Assembly (NCBI GenBank): GCA_934467415.1
Contig: CAKSLQ010000010.1
Location: 33,052 to 97,051, forward strand
DNA: 64,000 nucleotides
Direction of reading: 5' to 3'
Origin: an uncultured Eubacteriales bacterium
GTDB lineage: Bacteria > Bacillota > Clostridia > Oscillospirales > CAG-272
Within the stretch, counting starts at the first letter, position 1. Each line of letters begins with the position of its first letter. Below are positions 38,601 to 46,763 of this stretch, in pieces. Both the position numbers and the translations under genes were made by a program. The notes beneath the pieces are model-generated. The model did not search any database. It was not told the DNA's origin and worked only from the letters and a program-made list of their open reading frames with translations.

Positions 38601-41600
38601 CGGAGGCGGCATCAAGAACCTGTACGACACCATCTTCCTGACGCAGGCGGTTCCGCCGCTCAAGCTGGTGATGTCGGTCGCGTTCAACGTCATTCAGCTG
38701 CTTGAGTGCGAGAAGGCGACGCTTGCCGTCGGGCTGACCGGCATCTCGATCTCGGCGGAGAAGATGAGCTTCATCGGCGTCCCCGCGCTGCGCGTCATCG
38801 ACAAGATGGGGCTTGCGCTCGAGTGGTACCCCGGCATCGACCTCAAGGCCAACATCGTGGTCAACCTGTTTGACATCATCTACGGCGGCGGCTACATCGT
38901 GCTGCAAAGCCCGGATTATAAGGACGTGTTCTTTGAGATGTTTGCCAGAGCCCAGCTCAGGGTGCCGAAATCGATCCCGCTGGTCGGCGGGATGCAGGTG
39001 GCGGGCATCGACCTCGGCATCTCGACCGAGAAGATCTGGGGCGCGCTCGAGGTGCTGTTCATCACGCTCGGCGTGACCTATTACTGGGGCGCTGGCAGCG
39101 TCGATTTCTCCAGCGGCAGCAAGGCGAGCCCCACCTTCCCCGACCTGCTCGGGTGTGAGGATGTCCCGGTCTGCTACGACGCGGAGAATGACCGCACGCT
39201 CTATGCGCGCTTCGGCACAAACACCCGCGTCATCGCCGCCACCGCCGAGGCGGACGGCCTCGTCCTGCTCGGCGCGGGCGCATCGGTGAAATCGAATATG
39301 GAGAAGACGGCGCACACGCTGAACTTCGGCCTGTACGAGGATCGCTCCGGCATCGTGCAGATCAGCTTTGATGCAGCGGATGCGGCAGAGGCGGCGGCGC
39401 TGGCCGACCGCATCACGGTCGGCAGTGCGGCGGGGGCCAATGACTTTGCGCTCGTCCGCTACAGCGGCGACATGGAGAATAACAACCTCGCCGTCGCCAA
39501 CGCCAACCTCACCTATGACGCGGAAGCCAAGCGCGCGACGCTCGCCTTCACGGTGACCGATCCCGCGCAGTTTGACAAGACCTACTATATTTCCACCCCG
39601 AATACTGCCGACCTCGTGCTCTACGACGTCACGGAGCCGCCGAAGCTCACCACGGTCACGGGCAGCCCCGCGGGCAGCGGGCTCACGCTCCGCTTTGACG
39701 GCGAGAAGCTGTACGAGCTGGACAGCGTCAGCTTCTACCTCAGCCCGACGGATGATCCCGCGTCGCTCGACGCCGGGTATCCGCTCGTCACGCTCACCGA
39801 GCGGCGGGCGCTGATGCAGGGCGAGGCGGCGGTGACGCTCCCGCTCGATGTACCGACCGGCGACTACTATATCCGCGCGGTCTATTCCAAGGTGGATGCG
39901 ATCAACGGCGTCGCCTTCTCGGCGGCGACGGTGCATGTCGAAAACCCGAACCTGCCCGCGGCCGCATCGGTCGGCGCGGCGGCACCCTGCGGTGATCTCC
40001 GCTACGGTCTGACCGTGGATGAAACGGCCGACGCGAACACCAAGGGCTATCTCGTCACGGTCTATGACGAGGACGGAAGCACCACCGACTTCTCGGGCAT
40101 CACCGTCGAGCGCGCCGCGCGCGGTGCGACGACCTTTACGGTCGGCGGCACCTATCAGGCGTCGGACGGAGAGGGCGGCACGATGACGGTCGGCCTCACT
40201 GCGGGCAGACGCTACACGATCGGCGTCACGCCCTACAATCTGGTGAAAGACGGCGAAAACGAGGTCGCCGTCTACGGCGCGGAGGTGCGTGTGCAGCCGG
40301 AGGCGCTGCCCGTACCCGTGACCCCCACGGTGAACTTCACCGCGGACGCGGCGGCTGTGACGCGCATCACGCGCGGCTATGTCGCGTCCGGCGCGCAGGG
40401 CGACATCGCAAGCACGGTTTACACGCAGAATGCGTTTACCCTGACCGCGGCGGCAAGCGAGGCGGTCAGCGGCACATGGCAGCTCGACGCGGGCGATGAA
40501 GTCGCCTTCGCCTCCACGGCGCGCCTCGAAATCCCGCTCGCCGGCCTCGCCGAGGGCGACCACACGGTCACTCTGCGGGGACATGCGGCGGACGGCGACG
40601 GCTTTGCGGCATCCTACACCTTCACGGTGGATACGCTCCCGCCGCGTCTGCTCCTTTCCGCACCCGTAAACGGCAGTCTCTTTGCCAAGGACGGCGGACT
40701 GACGATCACCGGCGTCACCGATGCGGGCGCGCGCCTCACGGTCACCTCGGACGGCACAGCCGTGCTGACCGATGTCGCCGCGGAGGAGGCGGGCAGCTTC
40801 GATCCCGCGACCGGCGTCTTCGCCGTGACCGTACAGATCCCGGATCCGAACGGTGCGGCACAGCGTAAAATCGCCATCACCGTGACCGACGACGTCGGCA
40901 ACGCCGCGACCCGGACGGTCACCGTCACGCACGGCGCGCTGGCCGATCTTGCGGACGTTGCGCTCCTCGTCGGAGACGCAACCCCCGCGGACGGCAACAT
41001 CCCGATCCCCGCAGCGGGCGCAAAGCAGCCTCTGTCGCTGCTCGGCGTCACCTCGGACGGTATGCGCTTCGTCCTGCCCGACGACCTCGTCACGTTTGAC
41101 CTGTACACGGTCGAGGGTGAGGCCGCGGTCACGGACGGCGGCACGTTTGAGGCGGCGCGCGGCGCGCAAGGCATGGTTACCGGCAAATATGCCGTGGCGG
41201 ACGGCGCGTACCGCACGGCGACCCTCACATTCGGCGCAGGCGCAGAGCATCTCGTCTCGGTCTCCGCCACGCTCGGCGGCAGCGTCACGGGCGGCGGTGC
41301 TTATGCGCCCGGCACGGAGGTCGTGCTGACGGCCACGCCCGACGCGGGCTACCGCTTCGCGGGCTGGACGCTCGTCGGCGCGACGGTCGCAGACAAAACA
41401 CAGTCCACCATCCGCTTCACCATGCCGGAGGAGGGCAATGTCACCGCCAAGGCGACGTTCACGGCCTCCGGCGGCAGCGGCAGCTCGGGTGCAAAGCCCG
41501 GGACGAGCGTCAATGCGCGGGCGGGCGAGCTCGTGCGCGTGACGATCCCGGCAGGGAAGAGCGCCGACGGCTATCTCCCCTATTACGAGGCGGACGGCGC

Positions 41601-42249
41601 GCGCGTCTTCGTCCCCGTTTCGGCGGCGATCGACGGCAAAATGGCCTTCATCGCGCCCCGCGACGCGACCTACCGCTTCGGCGAGAACCCCGTCGCGTTT
41701 GCGGATACTGACGGGCACTGGGCAGAGGCTTATACGGACTTTGCGGCGATGCGCGAGATCTTCCGCGGCGTCGGCGGCACGCGCTTTGACCCCGACGGCA
41801 AAATGACCCGCGCGATGTTTGTGACGGTGCTCTACCGCCTGGCGGGCTCGCCCGCCGTGACGGGCACGAGCGGCTTTGCCGACGTGGCGGCCGACGCATG
41901 GTATGCGGATGCCGTGACCTTCGCCAAGCAGAACGGCCTTGTCGCGGGCGTTTCCGCGACGAAGTTTGCGCCGGACGACGACATCACGCGTGAGCAGATG
42001 GCAACGCTGCTGTACCGCTATCTCGGCTTCGCAGGCTGCACCCTGCCCGAAAACGAGGCGAAGCCCTTCACCGACGCGGATGAAATCGCGGCGTGGGCGA
42101 AGGAGGGCGTGGCTTACGGCCGGACGCACGGACTGATTTCCGGCCGTCCGAACGGCCGCTTTGCCCCGCGCGACTTTGCAACGCGCGCGGAGTGCTGCAC
42201 GATCTTTGCACGGATGATCCCCGCCATCCTGCTGGAAAAGACAAAGTAA
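35653..42249 (+). CDS. Giant SLH-anchored surface protein
   Basis: 2,198 aa. ATG 35653 follows GGAGG; signal peptide IVAFLLALAMLVGLVPQMML. N-terminal beta-rich region (IYTLENDFIRVSVSKKNGGF) looks like a carbohydrate-active or mutarotase-type sandwich, but no catalytic motif is identified. The middle (about 850-1170) is Gly/Ile-rich without recognised family. Then Ig-like domains (VDTLPPRLLLSAPVNGSLFA), an InlB-type repeat (GGGAYAPGTEVVLTATPDAG), a Ser/Gly linker, and three SLH repeats at the end (DGHWAEAYTDFAAMREIFRG; ADAWYADAVTFAKQNGLVAG; IAAWAKEGVAYGRTHGLISG). SLH domains bind pyruvylated wall polysaccharide, so this is the wall-attached partner of the operon. Confidence 0.85.
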   Translation: MKKRIVAFLLALAMLVGLVPQMMLAALAEELSDIYTLENDFIRVSVSKKNGGFTARTVEGDRLKKSDNNKDLLYHDGEYDTSFVTFRVTDAGGNTADYLFGGKYAGSSKVEVTQAQAGGEIRAVWSVGDLTFTETIALANAVSNENGMISVGLAVENRGAPVKVQARILYDTYLDGRDYGIYQVSDTQSNIETITTERLLDGSTYAVPQNFYAVDDPANIGTAAYSVNPVLPYAVAFGHWNRLAGTLYDFTPLPTLDFTDTRNEYRTADSAYALYFDLGTVAGGADTSLVTYYGVYAHADVAASDSVAVDLTAPMRLSLNAGKTDFVRQSDRGIADFMITANFTNIDVPGAVDLANIVLAVRTTANLRPLNDNGEATAGFDFDTVEPMTTPYSDVKVGATVTKPLYFEAKCTDEAAYERVTVGIYDTSKTNGEVSETYKLGEAVAYILLPGSDGGVPKVSFASMTPKTVYKAGTRHLFVTVTNPAMLDNRANWDLCIYSGDGSRRIVLPHENLTVKDGVLDVAVTEDIALATGGYHLALEWTDAAVSAGVVPAAQQKQTAPALEFAVSDDIKYKNDAYGVLAVVETVENARDHYTIHTFADEEAFEKFKADTTQYKEILLTFRGEFSKTKTTTDGTGRKRGSYYTAVSKKTLDPDTRTYKVDNRITINDCMDFEGGTMAVYYENVTEYDSPICVEFDGELYTAVARTSIWKGKAIFTKIEQGTSYSLIPYDENGGRDENFVDTPISLVWPSAASVGQTLAGMLFKMAYGQLGTMTVEVTESYEEDGEVKTRKVRKQCGVVSFAAQLDLGFTGAAGEEGASGTKKDTYWDKLKELWTFYHEGDSLYRYAYDRGRIERMLDWSNIDEHSEQESSAKEVNASVMVPDVLFGCGVGFVGVHFKVKVGLKNFVSALPEIEGEIEVNTINDWAFGVEGKVALANFTLEAKISFKSRNNVPIPDELYVFVSGFKPGINIDGLGTVWITGGGGGIKNLYDTIFLTQAVPPLKLVMSVAFNVIQLLECEKATLAVGLTGISISAEKMSFIGVPALRVIDKMGLALEWYPGIDLKANIVVNLFDIIYGGGYIVLQSPDYKDVFFEMFARAQLRVPKSIPLVGGMQVAGIDLGISTEKIWGALEVLFITLGVTYYWGAGSVDFSSGSKASPTFPDLLGCEDVPVCYDAENDRTLYARFGTNTRVIAATAEADGLVLLGAGASVKSNMEKTAHTLNFGLYEDRSGIVQISFDAADAAEAAALADRITVGSAAGANDFALVRYSGDMENNNLAVANANLTYDAEAKRATLAFTVTDPAQFDKTYYISTPNTADLVLYDVTEPPKLTTVTGSPAGSGLTLRFDGEKLYELDSVSFYLSPTDDPASLDAGYPLVTLTERRALMQGEAAVTLPLDVPTGDYYIRAVYSKVDAINGVAFSAATVHVENPNLPAAASVGAAAPCGDLRYGLTVDETADANTKGYLVTVYDEDGSTTDFSGITVERAARGATTFTVGGTYQASDGEGGTMTVGLTAGRRYTIGVTPYNLVKDGENEVAVYGAEVRVQPEALPVPVTPTVNFTADAAAVTRITRGYVASGAQGDIASTVYTQNAFTLTAAASEAVSGTWQLDAGDEVAFASTARLEIPLAGLAEGDHTVTLRGHAADGDGFAASYTFTVDTLPPRLLLSAPVNGSLFAKDGGLTITGVTDAGARLTVTSDGTAVLTDVAAEEAGSFDPATGVFAVTVQIPDPNGAAQRKIAITVTDDVGNAATRTVTVTHGALADLADVALLVGDATPADGNIPIPAAGAKQPLSLLGVTSDGMRFVLPDDLVTFDLYTVEGEAAVTDGGTFEAARGAQGMVTGKYAVADGAYRTATLTFGAGAEHLVSVSATLGGSVTGGGAYAPGTEVVLTATPDAGYRFAGWTLVGATVADKTQSTIRFTMPEEGNVTAKATFTASGGSGSSGAKPGTSVNARAGELVRVTIPAGKSADGYLPYYEADGARVFVPVSAAIDGKMAFIAPRDATYRFGENPVAFADTDGHWAEAYTDFAAMREIFRGVGGTRFDPDGKMTRAMFVTVLYRLAGSPAVTGTSGFADVAADAWYADAVTFAKQNGLVAGVSATKFAPDDDITREQMATLLYRYLGFAGCTLPENEAKPFTDADEIAAWAKEGVAYGRTHGLISGRPNGRFAPRDFATRAECCTIFARMIPAILLEKTK

Positions 42250-42255
42250 GACGGG

Positions 42256-42310
42256 TTTCCTGCGGCGCAGCCGCAGGAAAGCAGCCGGACGCCCGTGCGG
42301 GCGTCCGGCT
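42256..42310 (+). other. Two tandem hairpins between the giant gene and the protease gene
   Basis: TTTCCTGCGG / CCGCAGGAAA (42256-42280) and AGCCGGACGCCCG / CGGGCGTCCGGCT (42283-42310). Neither has a T-run, so they may stabilise or process the mRNA, or act as a weak terminator, rather than end it. Confidence 0.55.
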
Positions 42311-42338
42311 GTACGCATTTGAGGTCAAAGGAAAGAAT

Positions 42339-43670
42339 ATGAGAAAAAGTTATTTTGCGGCGGTGCTTCTCGGCCTTGCGCTGCTGTTGCCCGCCGCGGC
42401 GGCGGGCGCCGAGGTGCGCGTCGCCTTTATCGACAGCGGCGTCTCGACCAAGCATCTCGACGCCGAGCGTGTGCTCGCGGGGGAGAATCTCATCTTCCCC
42501 GCGCGGGACACGGACGACCGCGTCGGCCACGGCACGGCCACGGCGGGCATCCTGCTCGGCTCGGCGGAGCTGGGCATTCCGGCGCTGGCCGCCGACGCCC
42601 TCGTTGTGCCGCTCGTCTGCTACGACACCTATCCCACCGGCGTGGCGGCGCGCGGCGACGCGGCGCTGCTGGCGGAAGCCATCCGCCGCGCCGTGGACGT
42701 TTACGACTGCCGCATCGTCAATATCAGCATGGGCATTGCCGCGGACGACCCCGCGCTGGCGGCTGCCGTCACCTATGCGGAGGCGAAGGACGTGCTGGTC
42801 GTTTCGGCCGTCGGCAACGATTATGCCGAGGCGCCCGACACCGCCTATTTTCCCGCCGCCTACGACAGCGTGATCGGCGTCGGTGCGTGGGATGGCACAG
42901 ATGTTGCGGATTTCTCGGGGCGCATCGGCGTCTCGGTGGTCGCGCCCGGCGTGCGCATTGCCGCGGTCACCAACCGCAACGAGGCCAAGGCCGCCCTGCG
43001 GAGCGGCACGTCCTATGCCTGCGCCTATGTCAGCGGCGTCTGCGCCGATATGCTCGCCGCCGACCCGACGCTGACGGCGGCCGGGCTGCGCGCTGCGCTC
43101 TATGCTTCGGCGCGCGACGTCGGCGAAGCGGGCTTTGACGCGGCGAGCGGCCATGGGCTGATCTCGGTCGCGGACGGCTTTGTCGATGTGCATCCGGGCG
43201 ACTGGTTTTATGACAGCGTGCAGACGCTGGCGGGGCGCGGCATCCTGTCCGGCGTGTCGCGCACGGTGTTTGACCCGGACGGCGAAATGACGCGGGCGGA
43301 CTTTCTGACGCTGCTCTGGCGCGCCTGCGGCGCACCCGGCGAGAGCGCGTCCGTCTGGGCGGTACAGGCGGGTCTGTGCGCGGCGGATACGGCGGCGCAG
43401 ACGCTTGCATCGCCGCTTATGCGCGAGGACGCCGCCGTCCTGCTCTGGCGGTACGCCGCGCATCTCGGCATGGACAGGCGCCGCCGCGCGCCCGCCGACG
43501 CTTTTGCCGACAGCGCCGACTTTTCCATGGAGGCGGTCGTGCCGATCGCATGGGCGGCCGCGCACGGCATCCTCCGCGGCCGGGCGACGGGGCTGCTTGC
43601 GCCGCGCGCCGCGCTCACCCGCGCCGAGGCAGCGGTCCTGCTCACCCGCCTGGCCGCCGCCGCGGGGTGA
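42339..43670 (+). CDS. Subtilisin-type (S8) protease with C-terminal SLH repeats
   Basis: 443 aa. ATG 42339 follows AAAGGA. After a signal peptide (AAVLLGLALLLPAAAAG) the catalytic domain starts at once: Asp in VAFIDSGVS, His in GHGTATAGILLG, Ser in SGTSYACAYVSG, with NISMGIA as substrate strand. I see no I9 propeptide. Three SLH-like repeats follow (HPGDWFYDSVQTLAGRGILS; a degenerate second; MEAVVPIAWAAAHGILRGRA). The protein is therefore a wall-tethered protease; position just after two giant surface proteins suggests it matures or sheds them. Confidence 0.88.
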   Translation: MRKSYFAAVLLGLALLLPAAAAGAEVRVAFIDSGVSTKHLDAERVLAGENLIFPARDTDDRVGHGTATAGILLGSAELGIPALAADALVVPLVCYDTYPTGVAARGDAALLAEAIRRAVDVYDCRIVNISMGIAADDPALAAAVTYAEAKDVLVVSAVGNDYAEAPDTAYFPAAYDSVIGVGAWDGTDVADFSGRIGVSVVAPGVRIAAVTNRNEAKAALRSGTSYACAYVSGVCADMLAADPTLTAAGLRAALYASARDVGEAGFDAASGHGLISVADGFVDVHPGDWFYDSVQTLAGRGILSGVSRTVFDPDGEMTRADFLTLLWRACGAPGESASVWAVQAGLCAADTAAQTLASPLMREDAAVLLWRYAAHLGMDRRRRAPADAFADSADFSMEAVVPIAWAAAHGILRGRATGLLAPRAALTRAEAAVLLTRLAAAAG

Positions 43671-43678
43671 AAATCCGT

Positions 43679-43706
43679 TTGCATTTGTCTCTGCTTGTGG
43701 TATAAT
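43679..43706 (+). promoter_or_regulatory. fic-barstar promoter
   Basis: TTGCAT, 16-base spacer, TATAAT. The -35 starts nine bases after the protease stop. Confidence 0.7.
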
Positions 43707-43708
43707 AA

Positions 43709-43723
43709 GTATGGAATCCATAC
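43709..43723. promoter_or_regulatory. Palindromic operator candidate before fic
   Basis: GTATGGAATCCATAC, a perfect 7-1-7 palindrome two bases past the -10 box, where the transcript should start. This is where an autorepressor of a toxin-antitoxin-like operon would bind. Confidence 0.55.
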
Positions 43724-43737
43724 GATCGGAGAAGAAT

Positions 43738-44343
43738 ATGGCACTGGAAAACAAACTCGGCATTGTCTCGTCGGCAGCGCTTGCGCGGGAAGAAGAGCGG
43801 ATCAGCAAGAAAAAGGCGGTGCAGCTTTTTGAGAGCGGTGCGCTGGATGCGCTCCCGACCGGGACTTTTGCGTCTTTGCAGGCGATTCACAAATCTCTTT
43901 TTGAGGATATTTACGACTTCGCGGGCGAGCTGCGCACGGTCAATCTTGCCAAGGGAAGTTTTCGGTTTGCCCCGGTGATGTATCTTCGGGCGGCACTTGA
44001 AAACATTGATAAAATGCCGCAATCGACCTATGATGAAATCATCGAAAAGTATGTGGAGATGAACGTTGCCCACCCGTTTCGCGAGGGCAACGGCCGCAGT
44101 ACGCGCATCTGGCTTGACCAGATGCTGAAAAGCGGCATCGGACAGGTGGTGGACTGGAGTCGTGTGGATAAGGAGGACTATCTCTTAGCCATGGAGCGCA
44201 GCCCCATCAAGGATGTGGAGATCAAGGTGCTGCTTCGCGCGGCGCTGACCGATGCGGTGGACAGCCGCGAGGTCTACATGAAGGGGATCGACCACAGCTA
44301 TTATTACGAGGGCTACACCACCTTCAAAACGGAAGAACTCTGA
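43738..44343 (+). CDS. Fic/Doc-family AMP-transferase with class III-like inhibitory motif
   Basis: 201 aa. Active-site motif HPFREGNGR at 112-120 matches the canonical HPFx(D/E)GNGRxxR, so catalysis (transfer of AMP from ATP to a protein hydroxyl) should be possible. Near the C-terminus SYYYEG (187-192) fits the (S/T)xxxE(G/N) inhibitory helix; its Glu191 would lock ATP in a non-productive pose, as in short class III Fic proteins such as the Neisseria one. Start ATG 43738 with GGAGAAG upstream; an ATG at 43711 overlaps the palindrome. Two bases separate it from the barstar-like gene. Confidence 0.9.
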   Translation: MALENKLGIVSSAALAREEERISKKKAVQLFESGALDALPTGTFASLQAIHKSLFEDIYDFAGELRTVNLAKGSFRFAPVMYLRAALENIDKMPQSTYDEIIEKYVEMNVAHPFREGNGRSTRIWLDQMLKSGIGQVVDWSRVDKEDYLLAMERSPIKDVEIKVLLRAALTDAVDSREVYMKGIDHSYYYEGYTTFKTEEL

Positions 44344-44345
44344 AA

Positions 44346-44645
44346 ATGTACAAATACAAAGACCCCTATCTGCTGGATTTCCGGCATGTGCAGACTTACG
44401 GCGAAGTGCACAAAATCATCAGAGAGACGATGGATTTTCCCGATTATTACGGCGAAAACCGGGATGCCTTCTGGGATTGCCTGACCGATATGACGGGCAG
44501 ACCCCTGCATGTGCAGATTGCAGGGCTGGATGTTTTGCAAAGGAAATTTCCGGAGGCGTGTGCACAGATGCTGGAGGCTCTGCGCGACCTTCGGCAGCAG
44601 TACGGCGACGATATTTCCGTCGAAATCCTCGCGCCCGGAACCTGA
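44346..44645 (+). CDS. Barstar-family protein
   Basis: 99 aa. The barstar signature FPDYYGENRDAFWDCLTD is clear, with the usual helix-strand order. Barstar inhibits the ribonuclease barnase by plugging its active site with an acidic helix. No barnase-like gene is present in the window; instead the gene directly follows fic and shares its promoter and terminator. It could be an orphan immunity gene or a partner of Fic. Confidence 0.88.
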   Translation: MYKYKDPYLLDFRHVQTYGEVHKIIRETMDFPDYYGENRDAFWDCLTDMTGRPLHVQIAGLDVLQRKFPEACAQMLEALRDLRQQYGDDISVEILAPGT

Positions 44646-44649
44646 TAAG

Positions 44650-44684
44650 AAAAAACGCACTTGCTTTCGCAAGTGCGTTTTTTT
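44650..44684. terminator. Bidirectional terminator after fic-barstar
   Basis: AAAAAACGCACTTGC / GCAAGTGCGTTTTTT with a TTTC loop; also serves the minus-strand gene ending at 44695. Confidence 0.88.
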
Positions 44685-44694
44685 GCATATCTTT

Positions 44695-45054
44695 TCACCC
44701 GAGCAGGTCGGCCTTGCGGGAGAGGATGGCGGCGCAGGCGGTGCAGGCGGGGCAGTCGCAATACTCTGCGCCGGAGGCGGCGAGTGCATCCGCATGGGCG
44801 GCGAAGGCCTTTGCGCCCTCCGCGCCGAAGATCCCGGCGGCCGCGTCCGAATGGGCAAAGGCGACAAGCCCGTCAATCGGCTCGATGTCCTCCTCGGCTT
44901 CGCGCACAAGCGCGGCCGCGGCGGCGGCTTCCTCCGCCGTACCGAGCGCGGCGAGGAAGCGGTTGGCTGCTGCTTTCGCCTCGGCGCAGGCCGAAGACGC
45001 GGCGGCGAGGTCGCCTGCCTTTTCTTTCAGAAACGTGCGAAGTTCATCCGTCAT
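44695..45054 (-). CDS. Small helical protein with CDCPAC motif
   Basis: 119 aa from ATG 45054 (AAAGGATG upstream). Ala-rich helical body (LRTFLKEKAGDLAAASSACA) and a Cys cluster near the C-terminus (YCDCPACTACAAIL) that could bind metal or form disulfides. No signal peptide. I do not recognise a named family; similar small Ala-rich CxCPAC proteins seem to occur in related gut Clostridia. Downstream of, and 29 bases from, the exonuclease-fusion gene on the same strand. Confidence 0.65.
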   Translation of the reverse strand: MTDELRTFLKEKAGDLAAASSACAEAKAAANRFLAALGTAEEAAAAAALVREAEEDIEPIDGLVAFAHSDAAAGIFGAEGAKAFAAHADALAASGAEYCDCPACTACAAILSRKADLLG

Positions 45055-45083
45055 AAAAATCATCCTTTCGGTTTTGTTTCGGG

Positions 45084-46763
45084 TCAGAGATCGACCTTCA
45101 TGTCCTTGTGATAATAGAGCTTGTCGTGCTCGCCGATCTCGCGGAGCACGCGGGCGGGATTGCCCACGGCGACCACGTTCGCGGGCAGATCCTTCGTCAC
45201 CACGGCGCCCGCGCCGACGACGGTGTTGTCGCCGATCGTCACGCCGGGCAGGACCACGGCGCCCGCGCCCAGCCACACGTTGTTGCCGATCGTCACGGGC
45301 AGGTTGTATTGCAGGGCGGCGCGGCGCATTTCGGGGTCGATGGGGTGCGATGCCGAGGCGATCACCACGTTCGGCGCGCACATGCAGCCGTCCCCGAAGC
45401 GGATGTCCGCGTCGTCCACCAGCGTCAGGTTGAAGTTGGCGTAGAAATCGCGCCCGATATGCACATGTCTGCCGCCGAAGTTGGCGTGGAACGGCGGCTC
45501 GATGTAGGCGTTCTCGCCGATCTCGGCGAACATCTCGCGCAGCAGGGCGGCGCGCTTTTCTTTTTCATGCGGGCGGGTCGCGTTGTAGTCGTACACCGTT
45601 TCGAGATAGCCCGCCTGCTCGTCCATGATCGCGGGGTCGGACGGGTAGTAGATGCGCCCGCTCTCCATGCGTGCGCGCGCCTCCTCGGTCGTCATGGCGA
45701 AGCGGTTTGCAGGTGCGGCGGCCGCAGGCGCAGCCTCGGCCGCTTCGGCCGCTTGGGCTTGCGCGCCGCCGCTCGCCTTTGCCGCCTTCGCCGCCTCGCG
45801 GGCGGCCGCGCGCTCGGCGGCCTTCTGCTTCTTGCGCTCGCGCATCCGCTCCTTGAAGGCGGTCTTGCGCGCCTCGGCCTTTTCGGCCGCTGCGCCGTAA
45901 TGCTCGTCGGCGTGGTCGGTGCCCTTGTAGAGCGTGCGCATAGCGTACACCGTCGTCTTCTCTGGCATACGGAAGCGCATCCGGCCGACGAAGGCGCCGT
46001 CGGTGTCGCAGTGCGCCACCGTGATATAGGAGCCGCCGCCCTTGGCGACCCACTTTTCGGCGGTGAGCGGCGCGCCGCAGGTCGGGCAGCGGGGGAGCGT
46101 CAGCTTTTCGTCCGCAAAGGCGTCGCGCTTGCTTTTGTACGGGCCGAAGCGGGCGTTCTCGATCGGGTGCTCCCAGAGCGTGCCGGGGTCGCCGCCGTAA
46201 TCCGACAGCCCCGCGCCGAGATCGAGATGTGCGGCGACCAGCGCCGTGTGATAGGCGTCGTGCAGGGCGTCGTGCGCCTCAAATTCCGGCGCGATGCCGT
46301 AGTATTCCATCGCATAGGCAAGCGAGCGCTGCCCCTTGCCGCCGTCGGTCTGCGCGTTGAACACGGTTTGCAGATTGTAGAAGTCGGCGCACAGCGAGGT
46401 GTCCAGCCCCCACGCGGTCATATTCTGCTTCAGCATCGGGATGTCGTCGTAGCCCCAGGTGAGCAGCACGGGATGCTCGCCGCAGAAGGCGGCAAACGCC
46501 GCGCAGACCTCGGGAAACCCCGGCGCACCCGCCAGCATCTCCTTGGTGATGCCGGTCAGCTCCCGCACACGGCGGTTGAGCCGCTTGTAGAAGCGCGGGC
46601 GGACGCACATCGAGAAGCTTTCCGCCACGCTGCCGTCGGGCGCGAGGCGCACCGCGCCGATCTGCATGATCTCACCCGAGAGGCGAACGCCGTTCGCCCC
46701 CCGCTGCGGCTGGCTCGCGCAGGCGGGCTGATTCCATTCCATGTCGAATACAATAAAAGCCAT
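45084..46763 (-). CDS. DEDDh exonuclease - zinc ribbon - maltose-O-acetyltransferase-like fusion
   Basis: 559 aa. Residues 1-200 are a DnaQ/RNase T-like 3'-5' exonuclease: Asp7 and Glu9 in VFDMEWN, TWGYDDIPML, and HDALHDAYHTAL with the DEDDh His. A zinc ribbon follows (PRCPTCG ... VAHCDTDG). A charged, then Ala-rich linker (about 300-370) leads to a complete left-handed-beta-helix acetyltransferase (MESGRIYYPSDPAI, the VDDADIRFGDGCMCAPNVVI coil, ASASHP with the likely catalytic His, and GAGAVVTKDLPANVVAVGNP). No stop or clear internal ribosome site separates the parts. Start ATG 46763 with CGGAG upstream. Confidence 0.85.
   Translation of the reverse strand: MAFIVFDMEWNQPACASQPQRGANGVRLSGEIMQIGAVRLAPDGSVAESFSMCVRPRFYKRLNRRVRELTGITKEMLAGAPGFPEVCAAFAAFCGEHPVLLTWGYDDIPMLKQNMTAWGLDTSLCADFYNLQTVFNAQTDGGKGQRSLAYAMEYYGIAPEFEAHDALHDAYHTALVAAHLDLGAGLSDYGGDPGTLWEHPIENARFGPYKSKRDAFADEKLTLPRCPTCGAPLTAEKWVAKGGGSYITVAHCDTDGAFVGRMRFRMPEKTTVYAMRTLYKGTDHADEHYGAAAEKAEARKTAFKERMRERKKQKAAERAAAREAAKAAKASGGAQAQAAEAAEAAPAAAAPANRFAMTTEEARARMESGRIYYPSDPAIMDEQAGYLETVYDYNATRPHEKEKRAALLREMFAEIGENAYIEPPFHANFGGRHVHIGRDFYANFNLTLVDDADIRFGDGCMCAPNVVIASASHPIDPEMRRAALQYNLPVTIGNNVWLGAGAVVLPGVTIGDNTVVGAGAVVTKDLPANVVAVGNPARVLREIGEHDKLYYHKDMKVDL

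Noticed and set aside
36217..42318. Very long open frame on the minus strand opposite the SLH giant (also 30486-34328, 22277-24370, 48842-52756 and others)
   Set aside because: They mirror strongly coding plus-strand genes in GC-rich DNA, lack ribosome sites and have Arg/His/Asp-rich low-complexity products without domains.
43738..44645. Barnase-type ribonuclease partner for the barstar gene
   Set aside because: Neither Fic nor any nearby frame resembles barnase.
45640..45870. Frameshift or stop separating the exonuclease and acetyltransferase parts
   Set aside because: The frame is open through the linker, and the internal ATG before TTEEARARMESG has no clear ribosome site.
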